In this document: positions 12,216-23,689 of the stretch, one piece after another
How the letters are laid out: each line of letters begins with the position of its first letter
Position numbering within the stretch: the stretch's first letter is position 1
Source of the DNA: Bimastos eiseni
Lineage: Eukaryota > Annelida > Clitellata > Crassiclitellata > Lumbricidae
Direction: 5' to 3'
Length of the DNA stretch: 64,000 bases
Assembly (NCBI GenBank): GCA_959347315.1
Contig: OY365807.1
Coordinates: 30,361,128-30,425,127, forward strand
Program-made: the position numbers and the translations under genes
The notes under the pieces: model-generated
Databases searched by the model: none
Told to the model about the DNA's origin: nothing
The model's input: the letters and a program-made list of their open reading frames with translations, nothing else

Positions 12216-13917
12216 CACAGATGCATTCAAACATACATAGGCCTACATAGACATTCATTCATTTACACACATTTGCATACCTATGAAGAGCAATTAATAT
12301 GCGCCCGTGTGTGGGCAACTCAAGAGCATTGGGTCGGGTCGTTACAGCCCGACGTTCATATATGCACTCCCGGAACTGGCTTCATTCTTTGCCTTTCGTC
12401 GCCTCTTCTATACATAGTGCAACACCAAACCGTTGCTCCTTGAGAACTTGCTTCCAGAAAAAAATTGTGCAACTCAAGTTAATGAGTGAATATTATGGCG
12501 CATCTATAAGACAGAAGACGACTTTGCTGAAGACGGCAGCTGAAAAGTACGTGGAGAATTTCAGCAGACATTTGTTCTGAATAAGGCGGAAAAGCAGCAC
12601 ACCACAGCCAAACCAAGGTCACTCTCTAACTTATCTACAATCTCGTTAACTCGCGCTCTGAACTACATGCAGCATGAATTACTTTATTATTATTATTATT
12701 ATTATTATCATTATTCATTAATTACTTTATATTAACTCTCCAATCTCCATGTATAATTACATTCAACACTAGTTCCATCACAATCACAGTCTCTAGACAA
12801 CCACAGCGCATAAGAAAGCTAGTTCGCGGGATGCAGTCTATTCACAAACGCAAGTCAATCAGCATTGAAGGGAGCTGTGTGACGACGACTCTGGACAAGC
12901 CTACGCAGGGTTGCCTCTGTCATTATACTGTAGCATTTTCAGAAGGGGCTGGCTGGGTGGCAGAGTGCTGAGAGTGGCAGGGTGGCAGAGTGGCTGGGTA
13001 GCTGGAAACTGAGACGACAATTATATCGTAAAATGGGCAATTTTCAGCTCAGAATATAGGAACAGGAAATTAAACCGACCGTTTGATCACATCAAGTAGA
13101 TATATGCGCCAATATGTATATGTAATATGTATATAATTATGTCTATGTATATCTATATTCCTATGTTCAGCTTTTTATGGAATACACAATATGTGGTATT
13201 ATATTGAAAAATAAGCTTGCGTGTGCGCATGTCTTTTGGGCCATAAATGAAGTGGAGATACGGAGATAAGCGAGTGTCAATCGTAGCTGGTCAATGTCTT
13301 CATCGGCTACTGATTCAATCTCTCACTCAGTCCTGGCATTGTGACTTCCGTTCATGACACGCTACTTCCGTTCATCACACGTGACTTCCGTTCATCACGC
13401 CGTATCTGTGTCTTACTGTCAATATCATATGCAGTCTAGACATCGACCTAATGTACCTGTCTGTCTTTTCCCCTCTCCAGATGCGTCTCGTAGCAACGAA
13501 GATTTGTAACGATTGCCCTACCTCTTCTTTATATGAGCGGAATTTTACAACGCACCGCATGCAACAAATAGTGAGCATGGTCAATAGAGAGCAAGCGCAT
13601 TAGTGAGCATGGTCAACAGTGAGTAGTGCGTATAGTTGTAAACCCTCGTCAGATGACTTTAGTGAATATAGGTGCATCTTAGGTAAATAATCAAGGCAAT
13701 AATTGCTCAGCAATGTTCTTTGTCATTAGAAGTCTAGCGCTGCATAAATATAAGCACAAATTAAATTAAGAACTTGTTCGTTTGCGAAAGTAATGACAAA
13801 TCTCATGGTCACATTGAATTTTGTCCATGCATTGTCACAATTTCTTTACTTGTTCGTTAGTTATACAGATTAGATGGTACATCTAATGAGTACGGGTGTC
13901 GGTCAGCATACCGATGT
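12216..13917. other. no gene; one (ATT)n tract
   Basis: An (ATT)n tract occupies 12683-12713, a GGCTGG/GGCAGAG-rich patch 12945-13000, and a short GACTTCCGTTCATCACAC duplication 13346-13400. No supported gene. Confidence 0.5.
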
Positions 13918-14050
13918 TGTCTCTCTCTGTCTCTCTCTGTCTCTCTCTGTCTGTCTGTCTCTCTGTCTCTCTCTGTCTCTCTCTGTCTCTCTCTGTCTCT
14001 CTCTGTCTCTCTCTGTCTCTCTCTGTCTCTCTCTGTCTCTCTCTCTGTAT
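13918..14050. repeat. (CTCTCTGT)n octamer microsatellite
   Basis: About 16 units of an 8-bp CT-rich repeat with one CTGTCTGT interruption near 13949. All six frames stay open through it, giving Leu/Ser/Cys-rich or Arg/Glu-rich chance frames. Confidence 0.95.
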
Positions 14051-15814
14051 GGGCCTCTCTCTGTATATTCTTCACACATCAACTTTCCATATAAGTTATT
14101 TTGATTTACATTCGACCCACCGTATCTTTCTCGTCTTCGGCTTTTCGTTTAGTTATTTCTCTTTTGTCTGACTCAACTATTAATTTTTGTTTCATTGTGG
14201 CTTTAACTCCCTTAACTATTTGCCAGTCCCTGCTCGAGACGATCTCTGTCCTCCCATTCCCCATCTCTGCCCGTCGTTATTCGCTGTTTGGTCACTATAC
14301 AACCTCATCCTCTTTGTATTACCATCCGTAGTCAAGCTGTTCCATCTTGTAAGTCTTCCTACATTCCCTCGCGACCTTCCATTGTCTCCTCTATTTCCTA
14401 TTTCTTTTCCTCTCGTCTTAGACTTTCATTCCGGTCTATTTATCTTCTGCCTTCCCCTATCTCTACTAAGACCGGTGGTCTCTCCAGAGTGTGCAAGATG
14501 GCTGTACACACGTTGACTTACATTCACCGCATGAAAACGCCGTTGACATGCACGACGAACAAAGACGTTCGGTGCAATAAATCACTATTGTCAATCGACC
14601 ATTATATTACAAGTTTGACGATAAAACTATCAGAGATTATCTGGTTAGGTGGTCGTAGGCTGCTTCAGGGTAGCGAGATGTCTCAGCTCAAACAACCGTA
14701 CCCTCACAGTCCGGAAGTAGCTGGGAATCTGGACGTAGCTCTTGACTCTGAGCCAACGTGCGAACCTAGATGCACGGAGTTGTTACTGCCAGTTTCGTCA
14801 GCTTCCAGTGGTCTCTCGCTCGCTCGCTCGCTCGCTCGCACACGACGCGATCTTGGTTCTCATTCATGCCTTCGTCACTGGTGAAATTGACCACCCTTGT
14901 TCGTTACTCGTTGGCAACTTTCTGGTAAACTACAGTGTCTAGTACGAGTGTTTTGCGGACTGTATCAAGACAGAATTAACCAGATTATAAAATGCTACAA
15001 TGCCTGGTCAATGGTCATCGCTTTGTATATTTACACAGTTAATTTGCTAGCTCATCATTAATCCCTGTTCTTTAACTTAGACCCCACATATTATTTATTA
15101 TAATATATTATGTGTACTTTTTATAGCCACAGACTGAGACTACTATGTATTAATTTAGCGTCCTAGTCCTTCTTATTTTGCATGTTGGCAGGTGTTTCTT
15201 CTTAGCGATGCTTTTGCGTCGACCTCCGGTTGTTTAAAAAATTAGATTAATACGAGTCAACAGAAGAATAGCAGCGGCCAAGAAGAACAAAAAGGGAGGT
15301 AATATTACGTTAGAGCCACCGACCACATCATATTATGTAAACACGACGTCTGTCCTTAATATCATCTTCTGTCTGCGTCCTATTAATTGCAAGAACCTAT
15401 TAAATGTGTCTAATGTCTATACTGTTATGCGCACTGCCATAAGACCATTTTCGGAATGCTGCCTTTGTTCAAGCCCTTGGTCTCATCACATTGACACCAA
15501 CGAAACGTCTATAAATGTGTCGTAATATATATGGCATATGTGTGCGGTTTATCCTGTTATTTGTGATCCATAAATGGTTTCAAATATTTTCAACCAATCA
15601 ATCGCATAAACAAAGGGTTGCGCTTTGATTAAATGTGTGTTTCGATTTCTAATGGAAAAACTCACTTAAAAGACGAAGCGATGGTGTGTGTCAATTATAT
15701 AACTAGAAGCGGACAATAATTGCAGTATTAAGAAAGCAATGTTGGACCACAAAAGGCTCCAATTTTCTTACGTATGGCGTTAAATACCATACCATCAATC
15801 AAAACCATAAATGA
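14051..15814. other. no gene recognised
   Basis: A (CTCG)n run lies at 14817-14838. The 198-codon forward frame at 14288-14884 shows no domain and is probably chance. An (ATT)n run at 15815-15831 is the tail of the next element. Confidence 0.45.
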
Positions 15815-16612
15815 TTATTATTATTATTATTAATCCGCACTTTTATTGCGCCCGTGTTTAATGCTGAGTGCATAAATCGATGGCGCATCAAATCCAACCG
15901 TGATCAGGTCGATTCCAGGGATCAGTCCATCAAGACAGAGAGACACCCTACGGAGGGTATGCCAACTGAAAAAGAAGGTTTTGAGTCGAGATCGAAACAA
16001 AGAAGACACTGAGCAGACCGAACAGACACAGGAAGGGAGCTCCAGAACCTGGGTCCAGCCACCGAGAAAGCACGACAATCAAGAATAGTCAAAGAAAGGC
16101 AGGCACAAGACCGAGTTGAATAATTACAAGTCTTTGAAATCAGCATTGAATTCAAGTACAGTGGTTGACCGTAATGCAGTGTTTTATAGACTATAAGACC
16201 AAGCTTGAAAGTGAACCTTTGACAAACAGGAAGACAATGCAGTGTTTTGAGCACAGGAGTTATAAGCTCATATTTTGGTGTATAAGTTATAACTCTAGTC
16301 AACGATTTCTGAACCCTCTGGAGTTTCTGCAAGTTGGAATTTGTAACACCAGTGGGAACTGAATTACAATAGTCAAGGCGACTAGAGACAAGGGCATTGG
16401 CCAACGTTATAAGCACAGATATAGGTACAAAACGCCTAATTCTACGTATATCACAAATATGCATGTATGACAACTTGCATATCCCATTGACCTTTCAGTG
16501 AGAGACATTGTCGAATTGAAAATGATACACAGGCTCCGATCGGATTCAGCTAACTGAACAGAACAGTCACCCAATTTTACAGATGTAAGCCCATCAAATT
16601 TCTGAACTTGCC
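15815..16612 (-). mobile_element. CR1/L2-like LINE, 5'-truncated, frameshifted
   Basis: Reading the minus strand, 16473-15990 encodes the thumb/C-terminal part of a non-LTR reverse transcriptase: SRLDYCNSVP, LQRVQKSLTRVI, LHCLPVCQRFTFKL and RAFSVAGPRFWSSLPVSVR appear in canonical order. A frameshift near 15990 moves the last block (FRSRLKTFFF) into another frame. Upstream, 16610-16475 carries the preceding block (LTSVKLGD and a SLCIIFNST motif) in broken frames. The catalytic core lies further 5' and is absent. The 3' end is marked by an AAT tail at 15831-15815. Non-functional. Confidence 0.85.
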
Positions 16613-17794
16613 AACAATATAGGCCTACATGTTGTTTTTAAAAGACAAATACATTTGCAGACTCTTTAGCAACCATGAAACCGACTTATGCACTCGGTCA
16701 CATCATTTGCAATATGCCTAAAACTGTCTCACAGCATCCTTAATATCTCAAACTTAACATTCACTGATATTATTTCTGCTATGCGCAACTAAAATTCAAT
16801 GTCAACCGACAATGTAGTAGTTTATGTCTTCTATGATGAATGTGCCTCTCAAATATTGATCCATTCCCGGATTATGACGTGGCTCTGAAAGACGTTTCAA
16901 ACGTCAATGGTCTATCTGATGCAACTCATGCGTATTACTGAGAATGTTTGAAATATCCATTTTCTTCTCAGATAGACTTTTTCATGTATATACATCATGC
17001 AAACTCAGATTCAGATGTTCGACTGTGAAGTCTTCTGCTCAGCTTTTACGAGTACAATGGCGTCCATTAGAGTAAAAACGCAGACTAATCGTTATGCACT
17101 AATTGAGGCACAGCTACCGACACACAATTGCAGATGACTTCGCAGCCAATCTCTATGACTACAACACTGCAATGATGTATATATATACATTGCAATTATA
17201 TATACAATGTATAATCGTATATATACATTGAAATCATGTATATTGAGGCGGTGTAGAGTAATGGAAAGAACACGGGCGCAGAGCTAAGGAGCCGACTTCG
17301 GCAACCGTTAGATGCATGTATAACGTAATGGAGCCTTGCATGGCTGCCGACATCATTCGTTCAAAACTGTGTCTGTAATCGTACTGCGTCGCTGTCGGTT
17401 TGAAAATTAACGGAAATTATTACTATTATTAGTATTATTTAAATAATTGGCCTATGAACCATAATAATTCTCTGAAGTTTATGACAACAATGAGGAAATG
17501 ATCAACTAGCGGAGACCATTCTGCTGCAATTCACATTTCCATCTCAAGCATCATCAGTGGGTCTTGTAATAGGGCCTTATAAGGCTCCTAAGGTCTTTCT
17601 TAGAGTTCAATATGAACATCCCAACGGCGTCGTCTTCAATCGCCGCTTCACCGAGATGCGTACCGTCATTACAATATGAAGCCTCGTTGAGACAGTAATA
17701 GACGACCCTACGAATCCCTTTATCTCAACCGACCGTGAGAAAATTTTCATCGCTATCTCAAGACTCAGCTGGTGCTGCGGCAGGCAGAATACAT
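16613..17794. other. no gene; AT-rich inverted segments
   Basis: 17174-17246 contains three related blocks of TGTATATATACATTG and their complements, which can fold on each other. The rest shows nothing recognisable. Confidence 0.5.
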
Positions 17795-17883
17795 CCGATA
17801 CATAAATACATACATACACGTACATAGATACATACATACATACATACATACACACATACACATACATACATACATACATACAT
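17795..17883. repeat. (TACA)n microsatellite
   Basis: ACAT tetramers with a few substitutions. It directly abuts the LINE fragment at 17884. Confidence 0.95.
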
Positions 17884-18184
17884 GACTGAACTGTGTCGTC
17901 CGGCGTCAGAACTTCTTTCGCGTAGAACTCTGCGCTCTTCTGCTAAAGGCGAGCTTCTGGTGTTCAGGGCCCGCTCGTTGCTAATGCTGCGTCGAGCTTT
18001 CTCAGTGGTTGGTCCATCCACCTGGAATGGGCTTCAGGTTGTCCTTCGTCTTCCCCCTTACAATGATCTACCTACCTTTTGTAAGCTGTTAAAGTCATTT
18101 CTTTTTGGCCTTGGCTGGTCTGGGAGCACCTCTGAGAAGTTTCCCTTAAAGAGGCGCTATATAAATTATCGAAATGAATAAATA
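17884..18184 (+). mobile_element. LINE 3' end between TACA tracts
   Basis: One open forward frame encodes the extreme C-terminus of a CR1/L2-like reverse transcriptase: RTLRSSAKGELLVFRAR, RRAFSVVGPSTWNGL, then FCKLLKSFLFGLGW. It is followed by the tail AGAGGCGCTATATAAAT and AATAAATAAA. It is strongly 5'-truncated (about 95 codons left). The frame is intact, so this is one of the younger LINE copies here. TACA microsatellite sequence lies on both sides. Confidence 0.85.
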
Positions 18185-18262
18185 AATACATACATGCATG
18201 CCTACATACATACTTACGTACGTACGTACGTACGTACGTTCATACACACACACATATGGTCA
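18185..18262. repeat. TACA / ACGT microsatellite
   Basis: Begins as ACAT units, changes to six ACGT units (about 18215-18238), then CACA. Either the continuation of the tract at 17795 or an expansion of the LINE A-rich tail. Confidence 0.9.
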
Positions 18263-18659
18263 CAAAGGAGCCACTTGAATACTAATACAATCGCATCCTA
18301 ACACTTCTATAGCACCGTTGGATGCAACTCTGGTATAGAACGATGAGGCTATATAATAAGAAGCAGGTTAGGTTAATTTGAACGGTCAGTCGCACTATCA
18401 GAAAGGAGGGCAAGAGAGGATACGCACGCTAACATAAAGCGAAAAGTCTTAGGTCGTTATTGCAAAGATAACAAGGACATGGTAGAACGATCAGCCTGTT
18501 GAAGTTTATTCAATGACAAGTTTGCGTAAAATTGTGAAACGCTGTCTCAGTTAAACTGTTCTGCATAATGGTAGTAGGCCAGTCATTAGCAAGATTCGTG
18601 CTATCCGGCAGAGGCAGATCTATGGCCAGTGTGAATGAACGAATAATTATATATGGAAA
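18263..18659. other. no gene or named repeat recognised
   Basis: Nothing supported. Confidence 0.5.
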
Positions 18660-18705
18660 ATTTGATATAGCGCCTCTACCAGAAATCTACTCAGAGGCGC
18701 TCAAT
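18660..18705 (-). mobile_element. retroelement 3' hairpin tail
   Basis: On the minus strand this is the terminal hairpin and tail: AGCGCCTCT (18701-18693) pairs perfectly with AGAGGCGCT (18677-18669) across a 15-base loop, followed by ATATCAAA. Only the tail remains. Confidence 0.6.
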
Positions 18706-18794
18706 GTATTGAGGCAGATAGCCAATGTGTTGATAATTCAATTCTGCATACTCTGTTTTCACCATAAGAAATCAACTCATAGGATCGTTTTCAA

Positions 18795-18830
18795 CCCATG
18801 AAACTTCACCCGGCGATGAGGTGAGTGAAG
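18795..18830 (+). repeat. dispersed repeat, left piece of an interrupted copy
   Basis: This 36-bp piece and the piece at 19626-19690 form one dispersed repeat when the element between them is mentally removed. The combined sequence resembles the minus strand of 32181-32250 (about 24 of 30 positions in the best block). The GAGTGAAG at its end is the target duplication of the inserted element. Confidence 0.65.
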
Positions 18831-19625
18831 GGGTTTAGGACAGACCCCTCTGACAAAACTTCTCTGACAAAACCCCCTCTGACATAATCCCTCTGACATA
18901 ATCCCCCTCTGTTTTAGGCAGGACATTAGCCCCCCGGACAAAACCCCCCCTCTTGCCATAACTAGCTTCTGCAATTAGAAGCCATACCATTATAACTGAC
19001 ACTACTAACAAAGACTGCACAACATTACAAATGATACTCCGTACGACTATTAATTTTGTCTAACTCGGGGGCATCCAGATAGGGGAGATTTTTTTGAGTG
19101 TTAGGTGATATCTTGACTACCTGACACTTGGAACCAGAGTGTTTTCCTCCATCAGTTAGAGGGGTATTGACGCCCCTGGTCTAACTTAGATAAGAAATCG
19201 TATCACAGATAACACTCATGCGCTCTGCATAGACTGACTTAACGCGTCTGTAGAAGCCGTGCCACAGAAAGCCTATGAATTACGCACAGTGGTGCAATCA
19301 GTGTACATAGACCTATCATAAATTAACAACAAAAATACCAAGAAACTAATTAACTGTTTGCTATTTAACTATTGGACGACGATACATACATACATACATG
19401 CATAATTACATACATACATACATTCATCAGACAGCATCAGACTTTGAAATGACACATATGACACATGCTTAACTTCAGACTTTAAAGTAAACACACGTTT
19501 CTAAATAATAAAAGTAAAAATGTAACAAAAATTATTCTTAGGGGGGGGGCTTGTCTTACTTAGGGGGGAATTTTGTTATAGGGGCTTTGTCAGAGGGTTT
19601 TGTCAGGGGGCTTTGTCCGTGACCC
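18831..19625. mobile_element. foldback/TU-like element with 8-bp target duplication
   Basis: A 795-bp element flanked by perfect 8-bp duplications GAGTGAAG (18823-18830, 19626-19633). The outer ends are inverted: GGGTTTAGGACAGACCC against GGGTCACGGACAAAGCC. The arms are tandem arrays of a ~16-bp unit, CTCTGACAAAACCCC, running 18846-18955 on the left and as its complement (TTTTGTCAGGGGG) 19540-19617 on the right. Inverted arms of short tandem units plus 8-bp duplications are the known design of sea-urchin TU foldback elements. The interior has no coding frame, holds a TACA tract (19382-19422) and a second, nested MITE. Assignment to TU proper is inference; a hAT-related origin is an alternative. 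Confidence 0.75.
19066..19178. mobile_element. nested hAT-type MITE, perfect 8-bp target duplication
   Basis: A 113-bp element inside the larger one. Perfect duplications GTCTAACT flank it (19058-19065 and 19179-19186). The ends are CGGGGGCATCCA and, as reverse complement, CAGGGGCGTCAA, a 9/12 inverted repeat with hAT-like CAGGG. It has no coding capacity. It must have inserted after its host element formed. Confidence 0.8.
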
Positions 19626-19690
19626 GAGTGAAGTGGTTTCCCGTTGCCTTCCTCACAGACAATTATGGGAGAGCAACTTGTCCAACAAGC
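19626..19690 (+). repeat. dispersed repeat, right piece of an interrupted copy
   Basis: Continues the repeat broken at 18830. The block TTCCCGTTGCCTTCCTCAC and the following ATTATGGG match the minus strand of 32181-32250. Confidence 0.65.
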
Positions 19691-20065
19691 GTTTGAAATG
19701 TACTGTTACAGAAGAATATTTCAATTGAACTGGACACATAACGTAACAAACATTGAAGTAAGAAGAAGACTAAACATCGAAGAGAATACCATGCAAGCCA
19801 TAATCAAATGAAAATTTGGACACGTCTGTAGAACGGATAATGAGAGAAAAATAAGGAGTGTAATATAATGACAGGAATTATGGAGGGAACGGGAAGAAGA
19901 GGAATACCTTGCAGAGAATGGCTAGATGACATTGAAGACAGGTGTGGAGCCGATATACATAACCTATTACAGCTAGCCCAAGACAGAGGAACGTGGAGAA
20001 CAATGGTCAAATGTGCAGTGGACACCTACGGGCTTTCAGCCCATGGATCCTGATGATGATGAACT
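19691..20065 (+). mobile_element. RTE-like LINE C-terminal remnant
   Basis: Forward frames from 19691 read the C-terminal region typical of RTE-clade LINEs: FEMYCYRRIFQLNWT, then FGHVCR, then a frameshift near 19861, then REWLDDIEDRCGA and LAQDRGTWRTMV. In intact elements the corresponding blocks are W-x-D-x-I and AQDR-x-x-WR. A stop interrupts after MQAIIK. A TGATGATGATGA tail at 20052-20063 fits the short repeat tails of RTE elements. Non-functional. Confidence 0.8.
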
Positions 20066-20110
20066 TGTCAAGGTCGCTACACAGTGACTCGGGGTGGGCT
20101 TGAAGCAAGT
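20066..20110 (-). mobile_element. possible SINE fragment
   Basis: ACTTGTCAAGGTCGCTACAC and the following AGTGACTCGGGG resemble the minus strand of the SINE body seen at 31300-31340. Too short to be sure. Confidence 0.35.
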
Positions 20111-22802
20111 CACCGAACATGCCACAATTGGAAGTGGCTTTCAAGAAGACCTAAGTTCAAGATTTATCTCAGTTTGTGAAGTATTATGTGATTGAGGCAG
20201 GTCCACATGAGGAACACATCTTAAGCTTAATACAGCTGCCAGAGGCAGTCCTGATATGCGCCCCCTTCTTAAGGGGCTGTTAGGGAGCGGGCGAGAGATA
20301 CAAGGAAATAACGGAGGACCCAAATACTGGATAAGGATCTGCTCTCATTGAACTTAAGGCTATAAACAACCTGGAGATGAGCCCAGTATATAGTGTCATA
20401 TTGGGTTGGCAGACTTACTGGTAACACGTTTAAGAGGGCCATGCCATTGATGAAAATGATAAGGCGTCAGATCTTTACGACAAACAAAGCTATAGGAGCA
20501 TTACAGAGACTGTGTCATTCGATATCAAAAGGGCGTTTGTTGAACGATTGTTAATTTATTAATGTGATCTGAGAATAATAACCGTACAGCGCAAAGACGT
20601 TTTGAGGATTGGTGGCTCTGTCCAATAAATCGCTATTTTCGATTGCAATTTTTAATTTAATTTAACCTTTGATTGATGCCCTGTGCATTAAAGGGGTAAT
20701 AATGGGCAATAGAAGCTTTCTAATAGGGTTAGATTGGATGACGCAGAGGAGCACTGATGAGTCGACTCACTTCCGCCTTCAACCCAATTGTTGGAGCAAG
20801 AGAGCAGCTATCTCCTCTTCAGCTGATGCGGTGACGACGTATTTCTTTCAAGTATAGCATCTCAGATCCATCACCCTTCAATATATTTGCAAATATTCTC
20901 TCGTCGCAAATCGTTTCCTGTGGCGTCGTCTGAAATATCAGCGTCCACTCATCGATCCATCTGAGTGGTTTGCCATCACCGATTCTCCTTTGCAGAGGGA
21001 GATATATTCGATGATGCACTCAGTGGGAGAATTTGTCTTAGTCAGTCAGCACGTATAGCAAGTCAGTCCGTCGATAGAAACTGAAATGCCTATGAAGTTT
21101 CATACGACATTAAAGTTTCTTAGGAATATATGCTGGTGTAATCTAGCTGAAATTGTTGCTGTAAGGCAGAATCCCACGTTTCTCCACGACCTTTATGGGA
21201 ATTTCAGGAATGATGCTTACTAATATATTTAAATGTTTGTGCTTAAGATTGTGTCTAGCAGTTTAAAAATGCTGATTGAGAACGTAACTCTTGAGTGATA
21301 GGGACATTTCAAAAGAGGATATTAACATGCACTCTGCAATATCAATATGTGCACAATGGAGCTATATGGAGCTTGAGAATGACACGCTGCAGGCAAGTCA
21401 GTGCAAACGCAGCTGTAAATCAACTGTCATCGAGAATGATCTCTACATTTGCCATCAAGACATATAAGTTATAAAATGTAAAAAATGCACAAAAGCATTT
21501 TGTGTTCGTATAACGAGAGACAGACGTCGTCGTCGTTCGAAGCCTAAGAGCGACATCTGGACCTTGATACGATTGGATGACGGAAAGACTTGACTTACAA
21601 GTGGCAGCAAATATTATTAATTGGCCAAGCCAAAGTCGATGTCGTCTAGGCGACAGCTTTATTAGCAGCGTCCTATTGATCTCGGATTATGCATGACTCA
21701 CTTGTGACGTCGATCGGTTGCCATAGCAACGGAGGCAATACATATGCGAAAGAGTCTCGGCTTATGACCATTGACTGCATGGCAATTTGTGGAATTTTCA
21801 TGTTAGATTATCATTATCTTCAAATGACATGACCAACTTCCTTTATTAAATCCATCAGGAACTTCTGCGAGATATTAGATTGCAATAGAACACGCAAAAC
21901 TCAATAAGTAGGTCATGAACATTGGCTTATAGTTTACCCAGATTTATGGACCATGTTGTACCCGGTATAAATGCCATATTCGCGTCGTATAATGTAAAAT
22001 GTTGAAGGTACTGGAACCCCGTCAGGCTTTGTTCAATGTCTTCGCAATCACCAATTGAACCAGGATTGAACTAACGCAGCACAACCGCAGTGTATAGCGG
22101 AGACAACAGAGCAAGGATAACATCATAAATAACGTCAGTGTCATCAGCCGCAGCAACAGCGGCCGAAAGTGTGGATGATACGCAGAAATGAGCGATTACG
22201 TGTTGGGCAGATGAAATTGTGCACAAGAACAGCTTCCGATAATTAATGGTCTTAGGGGCCAAGGCTAAGACCCTTTCTCCGTTCAGTTCAAATCCAATGC
22301 TATAATGCTGAGATCTAAATAGTGGACAGGGGTCCAGATCTCACTTCTATTCAATCCACTGCGTCAAGGAGAGAGTAACTAAGGATAACAATGCGCCACA
22401 TTTGGATGCGTTTGACATAAGAAGCATGGATTCGCCAGAGATCATTGTATTTGAAATATACGTTGGAGTTCTTTGAAGATGTCAATGCTTTTTCCAGGTT
22501 AATTGATGCAGTATCTCATATAAGGAGGCTGAGATAAAGTTGCCAGATTGGCCTTAGAGGGCAGGTACAGACAGTGTCAATTCAGTGGCGGGGATCAGGC
22601 GGAGGATAATTATAGGCAGCAGAAGAGACACGCGTCGGTCCGGACAAATCCTCCAGAAATATCCCCCAGACGTTTCCTTCAGAAATATCCTCCAGACATT
22701 TCCTGTCGAAATCTGCATGCCGAACATTTCCTCTTTTTATAATTTACCCAGTACAAATATTTATGAGAACTTGCATTTTCCAAGCAAAATGTGAAGCAGC
22801 AT
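20111..22802. other. no gene or named repeat recognised
   Basis: 2.7 kb of AT-rich sequence with no open frame carrying a motif, no microsatellite of note and no terminal repeats found. Confidence 0.45.
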
Positions 22803-22847
22803 AAATGCCAAAACAGATATATATTATATATATTATATATATATATA

Positions 22848-23689
22848 CAGTGTTGTATGCAAGACTTGAAACTTCAAGACGAGACCGAGACAGTGAGGTG
22901 CCTAGACCAAGACCGAGACACTAGGTTCGAGACAGTGAAAGACAAGTGATCTTACATGTATATAAAAGCCTATAAAATACTAATGCATCAGTTTTCGGGA
23001 ATAAGGTTCATTTGTAATTTCAATTTGAAGCTTATAATGTATATACATGTAGTACCAATTCCATAGAACAGTTTTTATATTGTCGCGTTTTATCTTTTTC
23101 GATACCTCTTCTTCGGCCTATCTTCTGAATAGCATAAAGAAAGCTTTTTTATACACGTCTGAAATTTTCTAAACGATTTTAAGCAAGCAAATTCGATACC
23201 AAATATCAAACGAAATTAAAAATTTCCGCATTGCCCTGAGAAACTCGAAGTTGTTCCGATCGAAACGATCGGTTATAGTGGTTTTACATCAATGACAAAC
23301 GACACGCCATAGCTATTGTTTGTCAACAACTTCCAATTGCGTAAACGCAAACTTCACAATTTCAGGTTCTCTCTCAGACTTTCTCCACTTTAAGATAATT
23401 GAATTGATTTCTGTGTTATGTGACTCGCGCGTTAACCGGAATTACCGTTTCTCGTAGATTCCGGTTTCAGTTTCTAGCGCAAGATTTTAAGACAGGTAAC
23501 GCGAAACTTATCGAGACCGCTTGTTCGAGACAGAACAAGACTTTCACTTCAAGACAGTTCCTAAAAATTCGAGACACTACCTCGAGACCTAGATCGAGAC
23601 CGAGACAACAGGCTTCCAAGACCGAGACACTAAAAAACTGTCTCGAGAGTCTCGAGACCGAGACACTGTTTCGAGACCATACAACTCTG
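22848..23689. mobile_element. Tc1/mariner-like MITE with GAGACCGAGACACT arms
   Basis: An 842-bp element flanked by TA on each side, inside short TA runs. The left terminus CAGTGTTGTATG and the reverse complement of the right terminus, CAGAGTTGTATG, match at 11/12. Both arms are rich in a GAGACCGAGACACT-type unit (22878-22945 and, mostly as complementary or direct copies, 23500-23680). TA target and CAGT termini fit Tc1/mariner. The open frames that cross the right arm are composed of the arm repeats and do not resemble a transposase, so the element is non-autonomous. Confidence 0.75.

Noticed and set aside
14288..14884. 198-codon plus-strand frame
   Set aside because: No domain, Ser-rich low-complexity start and a CTCG repeat at the end; compatible with chance.
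22585..22794. Short tandem CCTCCAGA(A/C)AT-type motifs suggesting another foldback arm
   Set aside because: Only three weak units (AGAAATATCC-like) and no inverted partner outside the neighbouring element.
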